Source: an uncultured Bacteroides sp.
Lineage (GTDB): Bacteria; Bacteroidota; Bacteroidia; Bacteroidales; Bacteroidaceae
Length of the DNA stretch: 64,000 nt
Assembly (NCBI GenBank): GCA_944322345.1
Contig: CALUOO010000012.1
Span: 1 to 64,000 of the forward strand
Direction of reading: 5' to 3'
In this document: positions 8,520-16,696 of the stretch, one piece after another
Numbering within the stretch: position 1 is the first letter of the stretch
Layout of the letters: each line of letters begins with the position of its first letter
The notes under the pieces: generated by a model
What the model saw: only the letters and a program-made list of their open reading frames with translations
Database searches by the model: none
Told to the model about the DNA's origin: nothing
Program-made: the position numbers and the translations under genes

Positions 8520-8550
8520 CAAATATAAGAACTTTTTGCAAAGAATGCAA
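8520..8550 (-). promoter_or_regulatory. Candidate promoter of glycosyltransferase copy 1
   Basis: On the minus strand TTG at 8550-8548, a 20-bp spacer and TATATTTG at 8527-8520, fitting the Bacteroides -33/-7 promoter. The start codon is 28 bp further on. The rest of the gap to 8823 shows nothing recognisable. Confidence 0.55.
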
Positions 8551-8823
8551 CAACTAAAACACTATTTTACAGCTAAAAAACATAAAAAAGAGATACTATT
8601 CAATAACACTTGATTCTTTTATCCGGATATGCTAAAACAGGTGTACAGACCATTTACCGAACGAATGCCATAAGTTAAATATATCTATCTACCTATGCCA
8701 TAGCATTGTATAACATGAAAATTACTACTACATTTGCAAGTGTAACAACAGTAGCAGGCTTATTCGTTGACGAATTGAAGTAAAACAATTGCCGATAGGC
8801 CTGTAACAAAAAACTGAATACGC

Positions 8824-9273
8824 ATGCCTTATTCTGACGGATATAGAGGATTGGCTATCGCAGATTACTTTATAAAAAAGGCGATTGGCGACAAGAAGGA
8901 CATCACTAACATGTCTGTCCTGAAAATGATTTATTTTGCTCAAGGGTTCGGTTTTTCAGAGCTGCACCGACGGCTGATAAAAGACGATTTCTATGCATGG
9001 CAATGGGGACCTGTTGAAAGAAATACATACAGGACGTTTTGCAAATACAAAGGGAACCCCATCCGGTCAATCTCCAACCAGACCAACAAGGAACTGGAAG
9101 ACATCGAATCACACGCAGAGTTGACAGCATTCTTAGACAAGATATACAAGCTGGCAGATGTAAATCCGTTTGTGTTAAGCGAAAAGACACACGAGTCCGG
9201 CGGACCGTGGTCGAAGACTCCCCCCTACCATGTGATAGATATCCAATTGATTCAGAACTATTTTGCTTATTAA
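8824..9273 (+). CDS. Panacea-domain (DUF4065/SocA-like) protein, probable antitoxin
   Basis: 149 residues. The pattern VLKMIYFAQGFGF, then a short charged stretch, then FYAWQWGPVE is the hallmark of the Panacea domain, found in SocA-type and other antitoxins that neutralise varied toxins. No signal peptide or membrane segment. The stop is 3 bp from the ATG of a small two-TM protein, so the pair is almost certainly one operon. From knowledge of Panacea toxin-antitoxin systems, this is the antitoxin and the downstream gene the toxin. That is inference from family and arrangement. Confidence 0.75.
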   Translation: MPYSDGYRGLAIADYFIKKAIGDKKDITNMSVLKMIYFAQGFGFSELHRRLIKDDFYAWQWGPVERNTYRTFCKYKGNPIRSISNQTNKELEDIESHAELTAFLDKIYKLADVNPFVLSEKTHESGGPWSKTPPYHVIDIQLIQNYFAY

Positions 9274-9276
9274 AGA

Positions 9277-9624
9277 ATGAAACTTGAAAATTTTATCGAA
9301 GAAGTCCTCACACATCCTAATGCCACCGACACTTCGGGCAATAACGAATCATCGGAACTACTTGACAAAGATTCTGAGACTGCTGATGCTTTAGACAAAA
9401 TAGAAAGAATCACAGACTTGAAACTAAAGCGGACATACGGATATCTGATAGTGGGCATTTTATGCTGCTGGATAGTGTTTGTCGGTACGTTCACATTCTT
9501 TCAGCTGTATGTAGACCGTCCCGTCTCCGAGACGGTACTTGTCACTTTGCTGACAACAACGACTGCCAATATCATAGCCCTGCCCATCATCATCCTGAAA
9601 TATCTGTTCCAATCGAAACAATAA
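9277..9624 (+). CDS. Small two-TM membrane protein, candidate toxin of the Panacea pair
   Basis: 115 residues. An acidic N-terminal 45 residues (SSELLDKDSETADALDKIE) is followed by a basic patch and two strong membrane segments at about 54-75 and 85-107, ending in KYLFQSKQ. No enzymatic motif is seen. Small membrane proteins are one of the toxin classes paired with Panacea antitoxins, so a membrane-depolarising toxin is a reasonable guess. Alternatively it could be the membrane effector of a phage-defence unit. It is translated immediately after the Panacea gene. Confidence 0.6.
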   Translation: MKLENFIEEVLTHPNATDTSGNNESSELLDKDSETADALDKIERITDLKLKRTYGYLIVGILCCWIVFVGTFTFFQLYVDRPVSETVLVTLLTTTTANIIALPIIILKYLFQSKQ

Positions 9625-9655
9625 AGAAAATACAGACGGCAAAAATAAAACAGAT

Positions 9656-10083
9656 TTACCCCCTCAAATACCCCTGTTCCACCAGCCCTTGCCGGTCTGA
9701 GAGTTCCATCAACGCCCCGTCGCGAAGCAGCATGATACGGGTAGCCACCTTCAAGACATGCTCGTAGCGGTGGTCGGTCACAACAATCCCCTTGTCGCGA
9801 GAGCTTGCCGCAATCAGCTCCATCAGCTTATCCACCAAGAAGGGAGAAACGCAATCGAACGGTTCGTCAAGTAACACAAACTTTGCATCTCCCAGCAACA
9901 GGAGCTTGGCCTCCAGATACCTCCGTTCGCCACCGGATAGCTGCGACACCCTCAACCGCATACGCGACTGCAACAACTCGTCGTTGCGATAGAAAGACTC
10001 AACCTTAAGATTATTTTCATATCCTTGCCAAGCAATGTATTTTCAGAACAGAAGACACTGAAGTTCACAGAGGATTGCTTCAC
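9656..10083 (-). pseudogene. ABC transporter ATPase remnant
   Basis: The readable frame gives the C-terminal half of an ABC ATPase: signature VSQLSGGERR, Walker B KFVLLDEPFD and the switch His in VVTDHRYEH. The Walker A half is missing. Upstream the frame hits a stop at about 10043-10045, while another frame carries a further 25 codons (including CSENTLLGKDMKII) that look like the preceding part of the same gene. I therefore infer a frameshift near 10010-10030 and loss of the 5' end. Without Walker A it cannot hydrolyse ATP. Confidence 0.7.
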
Positions 10084-10138
10084 TTATAAATATCTGCTTA
10101 TACTATATATTTATATATATAGAGGCGCGCGCATCAAA

Positions 10139-10178
10139 AAATTCAAAGAGGTGGTGGTACCACCACCTCTTTGAATTT
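10139..10178. repeat. Perfect 40-nt palindrome
   Basis: The 40 bases are identical to their reverse complement, centred on GTAC between 10158 and 10159. The inner arms are CCACCTC-rich and the outer ends are A/T runs. It could form an 18-19 bp hairpin in RNA from either strand, with U-runs like a terminator, or be a dyad operator. It lies in an AT-rich gap with GCGCGC just before it. Confidence 0.8.
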
Positions 10179-10310
10179 ATTTGCAAAAAAAAATCCATAA
10201 AAATAAAAACATATAGTGCGCACATACATTAATTAAAAAAGAATCCGACTGCGTTACAACGGCTCACTACGGCGGTCGCAGAACCGGGTAACATAGAGGA
10301 TAGATTCATT

Positions 10311-10420
10311 TCTTGTACAACTTACGAGCGATTCTTGTACAAGACTTAAACAACTCTTGTACAAGTTTCGAGCAACTCTTGTACAAGATTCGGACAACTC
10401 TTGTACAAGATGAAAGCCTC
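10311..10420. repeat. 22-bp-period array 1 (five CTTGTACAAG dyads)
   Basis: Five units begin at 10311, 10333, 10355, 10377 and 10399, exactly 22 bp apart. Four carry the 10-bp palindrome CTTGTACAAG; the first has CTTGTACAAC. The 11-12 bp linkers vary more but often end in CAAC. The array lies in the non-coding stretch before hemW. Three other arrays in the window share the period but not the sequence. Confidence 0.9.
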
Positions 10421-10439
10421 CCAAAGGAGGGAATTGGCT

Positions 10440-10605
10440 GCGCGGTTTGCCACAGAGGGCACAGAGCCTCACAGAGGAGAATATTTTTAGTAAGAAATAA
10501 TCCGCGTTAATCTGCTTTTTTTAATATCCTAATCTGTGCCAATCTGTGTAATCTGTGGTAACAAAAAAACTGTGAAACTCCGTGTCCTCTGTGGTGAAAC
10601 GAACA
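10440..10605. repeat. Dispersed CACAGAG/CACAGAT-type intergenic repeat
   Basis: Degenerate short repeats (CCACAGAGG, CACAGAG, AATCTGTG, CTCTGTGG) fill the sequence between array 1 and the hemW promoter. A related inverted pair is at 32269-32338. Such CACAGAT blocks are common between genes in this genus. Short open frames here are not convincing genes. A TACTTTTG box at 10717-10724 may be the -7 element for hemW. Confidence 0.5.
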
Positions 10606-10753
10606 AAATACCGACATTTCCCGACAAATACCGACATTGCCCCTGCGGAATCCTCTACTTTTGCCACACCGACAAGAGAAATGGAACGTATCACCCTAAA
10701 AACAACAATTTATGTGTACTTTTGCATCTGTAATCATCCAAAGCATCCTACTT

Positions 10754-11887
10754 ATGGCAGGCATCTATCTTCACATCCCTTTCTGCAAGACGCGTTGCAT
10801 CTATTGCGACTTCTACTCCACCACCCGCAGCGAACAGCAAACGCGCTACGTACAGGCACTCTGCCGCGAACTGGAGATGCGGAAGGCGTATCTGAAGGGA
10901 GAAACGGTGGAGACCATCTATTTCGGCGGAGGAACGCCCTCACAGCTCACCCCGCAGGAGTTCCGTCTGCTGTTCGACGCCATCGCCACCCACTACGGTA
11001 TGGAGCACTGCCGCGAGATTACCCTCGAAGCCAATCCGGACGACCTGACCGAAGAGTATCTGCACGCGCTGTCGGCACTACCCTTCAACCGTATCAGCAT
11101 GGGTATCCAGACCTTCGACGACGCTACCCTGAGGCTGCTTCGGCGAAGACATACCGCCCGTCAGGCAACGGAAGCCGTCGGCCGATGCCGGAAAGCGGGA
11201 TTCGGGAATATCAGCATCGACCTGATTTACGGACTTCCGGGCGAGGACATCCGGCGGTGGGAGAGCGACTTGCAACAGGCAGTCGGTCTGCATCCCGAAC
11301 ACATCTCCGCCTACCACCTGACCTATGAAGAGGGAACGCCCATCTACAAAATGCTGCAACGCCGTCAGGTAGAAGAGGTGGACGAGGAAGAGAGCCGCCG
11401 CTTCTTCGACCTGCTGACCGACCACCTGCAACGTGCCGGATACGAACAATACGAGATTTCCAACTTCTGCCTGCCGGGAAAAGAGTCGCGCCACAACAGC
11501 TCCTACTGGAAAGGGATTCCCTATCTGGGCTGCGGAGCGTCGGCACACTCGTTCGACGGCGCGAAGGAAAGAGAATGGAACATCGCCTCGCTCGACCGCT
11601 ACATCGAAGGCATCGAGCAGGACGAGCGGGACTACGAACGGGAGTTGCTGGACGAAACCACCCGCTACAACGAATTCGTCATCACCCACCTACGCACTGC
11701 ATGGGGCATTCCATTGGAGGAGCTGGAGCAACGGTTCGGTACGGAGATGAAGCAGTATTGCCTGCGGCTTGCCGCCCCCTATCTGGAGAACGCCCGTCTG
11801 GAAAACCGGAACGGAGTGCTGCGGCTGACGCACGAGGGAGTGTTTGTTTCAGACAGCATTATGAGTGACTTGCTTTGGGTAGAATAA
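10754..11887 (+). CDS. hemW: Radical SAM family heme chaperone HemW (HemN-like)
   Basis: 377 residues from MAGIYLHIPF at 10754; a start 14 codons earlier would include the promoter-like TACTTTTG, so I rejected it. The radical SAM Cys motif is FCKTRCIYCDF at about 9-19, followed by YFGGGTPS (SAM/glycine motif) and NPDDLTEEY. It is shorter than true coproporphyrinogen dehydrogenase HemN and starts straight at the Cys motif, as HemW proteins do. HemW binds haem and inserts it into respiratory proteins; older annotations call it an oxygen-independent coproporphyrinogen oxidase. The region is GC-rich relative to its flanks. Confidence 0.88.
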   Translation: MAGIYLHIPFCKTRCIYCDFYSTTRSEQQTRYVQALCRELEMRKAYLKGETVETIYFGGGTPSQLTPQEFRLLFDAIATHYGMEHCREITLEANPDDLTEEYLHALSALPFNRISMGIQTFDDATLRLLRRRHTARQATEAVGRCRKAGFGNISIDLIYGLPGEDIRRWESDLQQAVGLHPEHISAYHLTYEEGTPIYKMLQRRQVEEVDEEESRRFFDLLTDHLQRAGYEQYEISNFCLPGKESRHNSSYWKGIPYLGCGASAHSFDGAKEREWNIASLDRYIEGIEQDERDYERELLDETTRYNEFVITHLRTAWGIPLEELEQRFGTEMKQYCLRLAAPYLENARLENRNGVLRLTHEGVFVSDSIMSDLLWVE

Positions 11888-11911
11888 CTATACACAAGAA
11901 TCCCCTGACCT

Positions 11912-12457
11912 ATGACCGAATCAGAAGTTAGAAAGTTACTCCGGCAGATGAAAGAACAGGATTCGCAATATGCTTTCCGGGACTTTTATAACATGACGTA
12001 CGATAGGCTTTTCCGAATTGCCTATTACTACGTGAAACGCGAAGAATGGTCGCAGGAGATTGTACTCGACGTATTTCTGAAACTATGGAAACAACGGGAC
12101 ACTTTGCTCGACGTCCGCAATATAGAGGACTATTGTTTTGTATTGGTAAAAAACGCCTCTATCAGTTATATGGAAAAAGAAGCGAAACATGCAGGGACTC
12201 TGACAACTGAAACACTACCCGAATCTCACGAACAAAACTGTTCACCAGAAGAAACTATGATCAGCGAAGAGTTGTTTGCACGTTATGTGAAAGCACTCGA
12301 CCGATTGCCGGAACGTTGTCGTGAAATATTCATACGTATCCGTGAAGAGAAGCAAAGCTACGCACAAGTGGCAGAAGAAATGGGTATCAGCGTGAAGACT
12401 GTAGATGCACAATTACAAAAAGCAGTAAACCGACTCAAGGAAAAACTGTCGCTTTAA
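11912..12457 (+). CDS. ECF-type RNA polymerase sigma factor
   Basis: 181 residues. Region 2 (YDRLFRIAYYYVKREEWSQEIVLDVFLKLW) and a region 4 helix-turn-helix (ERCREIFIRIREEKQSYAQVAEEMGISVKTVDAQL) are clear. It heads a gene set containing a FecR anti-sigma factor, an STN-TonB receptor and a DUF4249 lipoprotein, the usual arrangement in which a ligand bound by the receptor relieves FecR inhibition of the sigma factor. It starts 24 bp after hemW. Confidence 0.92.
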   Translation: MTESEVRKLLRQMKEQDSQYAFRDFYNMTYDRLFRIAYYYVKREEWSQEIVLDVFLKLWKQRDTLLDVRNIEDYCFVLVKNASISYMEKEAKHAGTLTTETLPESHEQNCSPEETMISEELFARYVKALDRLPERCREIFIRIREEKQSYAQVAEEMGISVKTVDAQLQKAVNRLKEKLSL

Positions 12458-12552
12458 GAAACTGTTTCGATTTTCCACAAATCTTTTTGCTTCAAGACTT
12501 CTCCCACAATCCATCATAAGAACATTTAACACTTATTTATAAAATCACAATA

Positions 12553-12580
12553 GGGGATTTTCCTCTATTTCCCGTCTTTA
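12553..12580 (+). promoter_or_regulatory. Possible ECF-dependent promoter
   Basis: The 218-bp gap after the sigma gene holds GGGGATTTT followed 20 bp later by CGTCTTTA (12573-12580), unlike the house TAnnTTTG box. An ECF-type promoter driving the lipoprotein/FecR/receptor genes is plausible. Assigned by position and layout only. Confidence 0.35.
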
Positions 12581-12675
12581 TAAACGAGAACTCAATCCAT
12601 ACGGACGAGTTTATCAGTTCGTAAATTCTTGAATTATCAAACTGAAACATAACAAAAACTTAAAAGACGATTATT

Positions 12676-13119
12676 ATGAAACTAAACAAAGAGTTAACCC
12701 GTTTTAGGCTATTCTGCAAATTATTATTGCTGCTGGTCTGTGTATGCACGTATTCCTGTCATCAGGATGATCTTCCCAAGGAATATGTAGGTTTCAAACT
12801 GTCGAAGCAGACAGTGAAGTGTTCCAAGAAGAGTGCTGAAAAGGAACTTGAAATAGAGCTGATAGCAGGTGACAAATCTTCTAAAGACCGGACTGTGGAA
12901 CTTCGTATTCCGTCTGCCCCTTTGGGAACTCTGCCTGTTGCCGCATTGACAGAAAAGAAAGTGACACTAAAAGCCGGGAAGAAATCTGTTACCACACGTA
13001 TCAAACTTTATCCGTCGAGAATGGAAATGAAGCAACAGAGAGTGACTATTACCTGCATTCCACAATGGAAAGAAGCGCACATTACAAAGCTTACCCTGCT
13101 ACTGGAAGAAACAAAATAA
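12676..13119 (+). CDS. Small lipoprotein between sigma and anti-sigma genes
   Basis: 147 residues. The N-terminal hydrophobic segment ends in CTYSCHQDD, a lipobox. The mature part is a Lys-rich beta domain with alternating strands (VTLKAGKKSVTTRIKLYP), resembling the DUF4843-type lipoproteins of Bacteroides. It sits between the ECF sigma gene and the anti-sigma gene, where normally nothing intervenes. It may bind the ligand of the receptor encoded downstream (inference). Confidence 0.7.
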   Translation: MKLNKELTRFRLFCKLLLLLVCVCTYSCHQDDLPKEYVGFKLSKQTVKCSKKSAEKELEIELIAGDKSSKDRTVELRIPSAPLGTLPVAALTEKKVTLKAGKKSVTTRIKLYPSRMEMKQQRVTITCIPQWKEAHITKLTLLLEETK

Positions 13120-13130
13120 CACAACGATAT

Positions 13131-14012
13131 ATGAAAACCGACAACAGACCGGAAGAGATTCTGAACAGGCTGATAGCTTCTACCCGCTCGCCACGCGGAC
13201 GCTTCTCGGCAGCCGAAAGCTATCCCAAACTGGTTGCCAGACTGCATGCATACCATCGGCAACGGACACTGGTTCGCTTCTGTTCGGCAGCCGCAGCTGT
13301 CGTTATACTTTGCCTATCGACATGGGCAGCCTATCTATACATAGACTCTACAACCATTCAGACTGTTTCTACATTGGCAGAAACACGCTCTTTCATTCTG
13401 CCAGACGGAACTACTGTCACGCTCAATCACTATTCGTCCCTCTCATATCCCAAAAAATTCCGGAAAACCAACCGTGAAGTAAAACTTTCCGGAGAGGGCT
13501 TTTTCGAAGTGACCCACGACGAAGCACATCCCTTTATTGTACAGACACCGGAAATCGACATACAAGTATTGGGAACTCAGTTTAACGTAGATGCTTATGA
13601 CAGTAATCCGGAAATAAGAACAACACTCTTCAGCGGATCGGTGGCAGTCAGCGACAAACAACATACCCAGCGACTCATTCTACGTCCCAGCGAAATGGCA
13701 AGATACCACAAATCGGAAAGAAAACTCTCTTCCGAAAAACCTGAAAACATAGCTCTGGAAACAGCATGGAAAAACGGAGAATTTATCTTCGACCAACTGC
13801 CTCTAAAAGAAATTGCCCGCGAACTGTCCAACGCTTTCGGAACCACCATCCGCATAATTGATCCGAAACTGGAGAACTACCGAATCTCAGCCCACTTCCG
13901 TAACAACGAGAATCTGGAACAAATTCTATCCATCCTGCAAGATGCCGGTTATTTTGATTATTCATCCGGCAATCAGCAGATAATTATTACTTCCAAACCA
14001 GACTTACAATGA
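13131..14012 (+). CDS. FecR-family anti-sigma factor
   Basis: 293 residues from MKTDNRPEEI at 13131. The cytoplasmic N-terminus (about 1-55) precedes one TM segment (VVILCLSTWAAYLYI, about 58-74) and then the FecR domain (RSFILPDGTTVTLNHYSSLSYP, GEGFFEVTHDEAHPFIVQTP, QVLGTQFNVDAY). A DUF4974-type C-terminal domain (NGEFIFDQLPLKEIARELS) ends the protein. It would hold the sigma factor at 11912 inactive until signalled by the STN domain of the receptor. It overlaps the receptor gene by 4 bp. Confidence 0.92.
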   Translation: MKTDNRPEEILNRLIASTRSPRGRFSAAESYPKLVARLHAYHRQRTLVRFCSAAAAVVILCLSTWAAYLYIDSTTIQTVSTLAETRSFILPDGTTVTLNHYSSLSYPKKFRKTNREVKLSGEGFFEVTHDEAHPFIVQTPEIDIQVLGTQFNVDAYDSNPEIRTTLFSGSVAVSDKQHTQRLILRPSEMARYHKSERKLSSEKPENIALETAWKNGEFIFDQLPLKEIARELSNAFGTTIRIIDPKLENYRISAHFRNNENLEQILSILQDAGYFDYSSGNQQIIITSKPDLQ

Positions 14013-16687
14013 AACAACTGTTCTTCAAACAACCTGTTGTCAGAAAATATCTGCTGACAACCATTATGATACTTACAGTCATGCAGCCACATGCACAGAA
14101 TCCAGAAAACAAGCTCTCACTAAACCTGACAAATGCTTCGCTAAAAGAGCTGGTTAATGCCATTGAGCATGCCACTCAATATACATTTGTCTACAGCGAA
14201 GAGATTACGCTGCAACACCCCATCAACCTCCATGCAGAGCAGATATCAGTCAGGCAGATTATGGAACAGGTACTAAAGGATGAACCTGTAACTTACCGTT
14301 TCTCCGGACTGCATATTTTCCTAACCTTAAAAAAGGCATCTCTATCTCCGAAACGGAAGTTTACCATCAGCGGATACATCACCGACAGTGCCTCTTCGGA
14401 AACACTGATCGGTGCCCATATAACCGATCTTCACCGGCAGCAGGGAACTGTCTCCAATCCATTCGGTTTCTACAGCATCACACTACCTGAGGGAAATACA
14501 GACCTACGTTTCTCTTATCTGGGATATGCTTCCGAAACATGCACGTTTACACTATACCGCGACACAATCGTAAATATAGGTCTGAAAAGTAACACTCTAT
14601 TACAAGAAGTTGTGATTACCTCCACACAAGCGGAAGCCGGTATACACGCCACCCAAATGGGAGCGAACGAAATTCCCTTGACACAAATTAAGAACACTCC
14701 AAGCTTACTGGGAGAAGCAGACCTGATGAAGACAATCCAATTAATGCCGGGTGTTCAGGCTGGAACAGACGGTTCGGCAGGATTGTATGTACGTGGTGGC
14801 AGCCCCGACCAGAATCTGATTCTGCTCGACGGCGTACCCGTATATAACATAGATCATCTGTTCGGGTTCTTCTCCGTATTTACCCCCGAAGCTGTCAAGA
14901 AAGTCACCCTCTTCAAAGGTTCGTTCCCTGCCCGTTTCGGTGGACGGCTCTCTTCCATAATCGATGTTCGTACCAACGATGGAGATATGCAGCACTATCA
15001 TGGGACATTTAGCATCGGACTGCTATCCAGTAAAATAAATGTTGAAGGTCCTATAATCAAAAACAAAACCTCATTCAACTTTTCTGCCCGCCGTTCCTAC
15101 CTTGACTTGATATCCAAGCCATTCATGCCAGAAGACGAAATGTATAGTTACTATTTCTACGACATCAATGCAAAAATCAACCATAAATTTTCTGACAGGA
15201 GTAGAATATTCCTTACATTCTATACCGGGAAAGACCGGCTGTCCACAGACTACAGCGATAGCGGAAACCTGAAGGACGGGACTTCCATGGGATGGAGAAA
15301 CGGAATCGTAGCAGCACGCTGGAACTACATTTTCAACAACCGGCTGTTCAGTAATACAACAGTGTCGTTCAACCATTACCAGAATCAAATCAATACCTAT
15401 ACCAATGATACCAAAGGATTTGACCAAAACATTCAAAACAGCTACGCTGCCAACTACAGATCGGGTATCAAAGATTGGAGTTATCAGATTGACTTCGATT
15501 ATAATCCCACTCCCAGACATCACATTAAGTTTGGAACAGGGTACTTATTCCACCGTTTCCAGCCAGAAGTCATAACTACCCGGATACACGACAGAGAAAA
15601 CGGAATCACCGAACGGGATACTATTTACAACAGTCTGGCCAACAGCGACATTAGAGGGCACGAAATTACAGCTTATGCAGAAGACAACTACCAGATAAGC
15701 AGACACCTGAGAATGAATCTCGGACTACATCTGTCACTATTTCACGTACAACAGAAAAACTACCTATCCCTACAACCACGTATTTCTGCACGTTACCAGC
15801 TTATGAAAAATACGGTTCTTAAAGCTTCCTACACCCAAATGAGCCAATATATCCATCTGCTTTCCTCGTCGCCAATTACCCTTCCCACAGATCTTTGGGT
15901 ACCAATTACCCAAAGAATCAGACCTATGTATTCCCGACAGTATTCGTTTGGAGGATACTATACAGGTATACCGGGATGGGAATTCTCGATAGAAGGATAT
16001 TACAAGGATATGCACAATGTGCTGGAATATAAAGATGGAGTCAGTTTCTTCGGTTCTTCCACCAGTTGGGAAGAAAAAGTAGAAATGGGTACAGGCAGAT
16101 CGTTCGGGATGGAACTTATGATACAAAAAACAATAGGGAACACCACAGGATGGCTATCGTATACCTTGGCGAAAAGTGATCGGAAATTTGCAAACGGAAG
16201 CATAAACAACGGAGAACGCTTCCCCTACAAATACGATCGCAGGCACAATATTAATCTGACTGTCAACCATAAATTCAGTGAACGGATAGACATAGGAGCA
16301 TCATGGGTATTTTATACCGGAGGGACAGCCACCATACCGGAAGAAAAAACTGCTATCATCCTGCCGGAAGGAGGAACAAATTCAGGGAGCAGTTACTATA
16401 ATCCAAGTATACCCGACACGTATCCTTCGATCGATGAATCTTTCTATGTGGAGCATCGCAATAATTATCGTTTGCCGGCAAGTCAGCGCCTGAATCTGAG
16501 TGTCAACTTCAACAAAAGAACCAAACATGGAGTACGCACATGGAATATCAGCCTTTTCAATGTATACAACGCCATGAATCCGGCATGGATATACCGAAGT
16601 TACAATTCATCTACAGGCAAAAGCGTGATTAAGAAATATACATTGCTACCACTGATTCCCTCATTTACTTACACTTACAAATTCTGA
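14009..16687 (+). CDS. TonB-dependent receptor with STN and carboxypeptidase-regulatory-like domains
   Basis: 892 residues. After a signal segment (about 10-30, ending PHAQN) come an STN domain (LTNASLKELVNAIEHATQYT to HIFLTL, about 38-110), a beta-sandwich carboxypeptidase-regulatory-like domain (TISGYITDSASSETLIGAHI), a plug (YVRGGSPDQNLILLDGVPVY) and a long barrel ending in aromatic YTYKF. Outer-membrane, TonB-powered uptake. The STN domain signals to the FecR protein encoded just upstream. It is smaller than the SusC class and is paired with DUF4249 rather than SusD, so the ligand may not be a glycan. Confidence 0.93.
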   Translation: MKQLFFKQPVVRKYLLTTIMILTVMQPHAQNPENKLSLNLTNASLKELVNAIEHATQYTFVYSEEITLQHPINLHAEQISVRQIMEQVLKDEPVTYRFSGLHIFLTLKKASLSPKRKFTISGYITDSASSETLIGAHITDLHRQQGTVSNPFGFYSITLPEGNTDLRFSYLGYASETCTFTLYRDTIVNIGLKSNTLLQEVVITSTQAEAGIHATQMGANEIPLTQIKNTPSLLGEADLMKTIQLMPGVQAGTDGSAGLYVRGGSPDQNLILLDGVPVYNIDHLFGFFSVFTPEAVKKVTLFKGSFPARFGGRLSSIIDVRTNDGDMQHYHGTFSIGLLSSKINVEGPIIKNKTSFNFSARRSYLDLISKPFMPEDEMYSYYFYDINAKINHKFSDRSRIFLTFYTGKDRLSTDYSDSGNLKDGTSMGWRNGIVAARWNYIFNNRLFSNTTVSFNHYQNQINTYTNDTKGFDQNIQNSYAANYRSGIKDWSYQIDFDYNPTPRHHIKFGTGYLFHRFQPEVITTRIHDRENGITERDTIYNSLANSDIRGHEITAYAEDNYQISRHLRMNLGLHLSLFHVQQKNYLSLQPRISARYQLMKNTVLKASYTQMSQYIHLLSSSPITLPTDLWVPITQRIRPMYSRQYSFGGYYTGIPGWEFSIEGYYKDMHNVLEYKDGVSFFGSSTSWEEKVEMGTGRSFGMELMIQKTIGNTTGWLSYTLAKSDRKFANGSINNGERFPYKYDRRHNINLTVNHKFSERIDIGASWVFYTGGTATIPEEKTAIILPEGGTNSGSSYYNPSIPDTYPSIDESFYVEHRNNYRLPASQRLNLSVNFNKRTKHGVRTWNISLFNVYNAMNPAWIYRSYNSSTGKSVIKKYTLLPLIPSFTYTYKF

Positions 16688-16696
16688 AAAATCATT

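Noticed and set aside
10311-10420. CRISPR array
   Set aside because: Units are 22 bp with no separate conserved repeat and unique spacer of 30 bp or more, and no cas genes occur in the window.
10582-11328. 248-codon open frame overlapping hemW
   Set aside because: Shadow of hemW in another frame; no domain.
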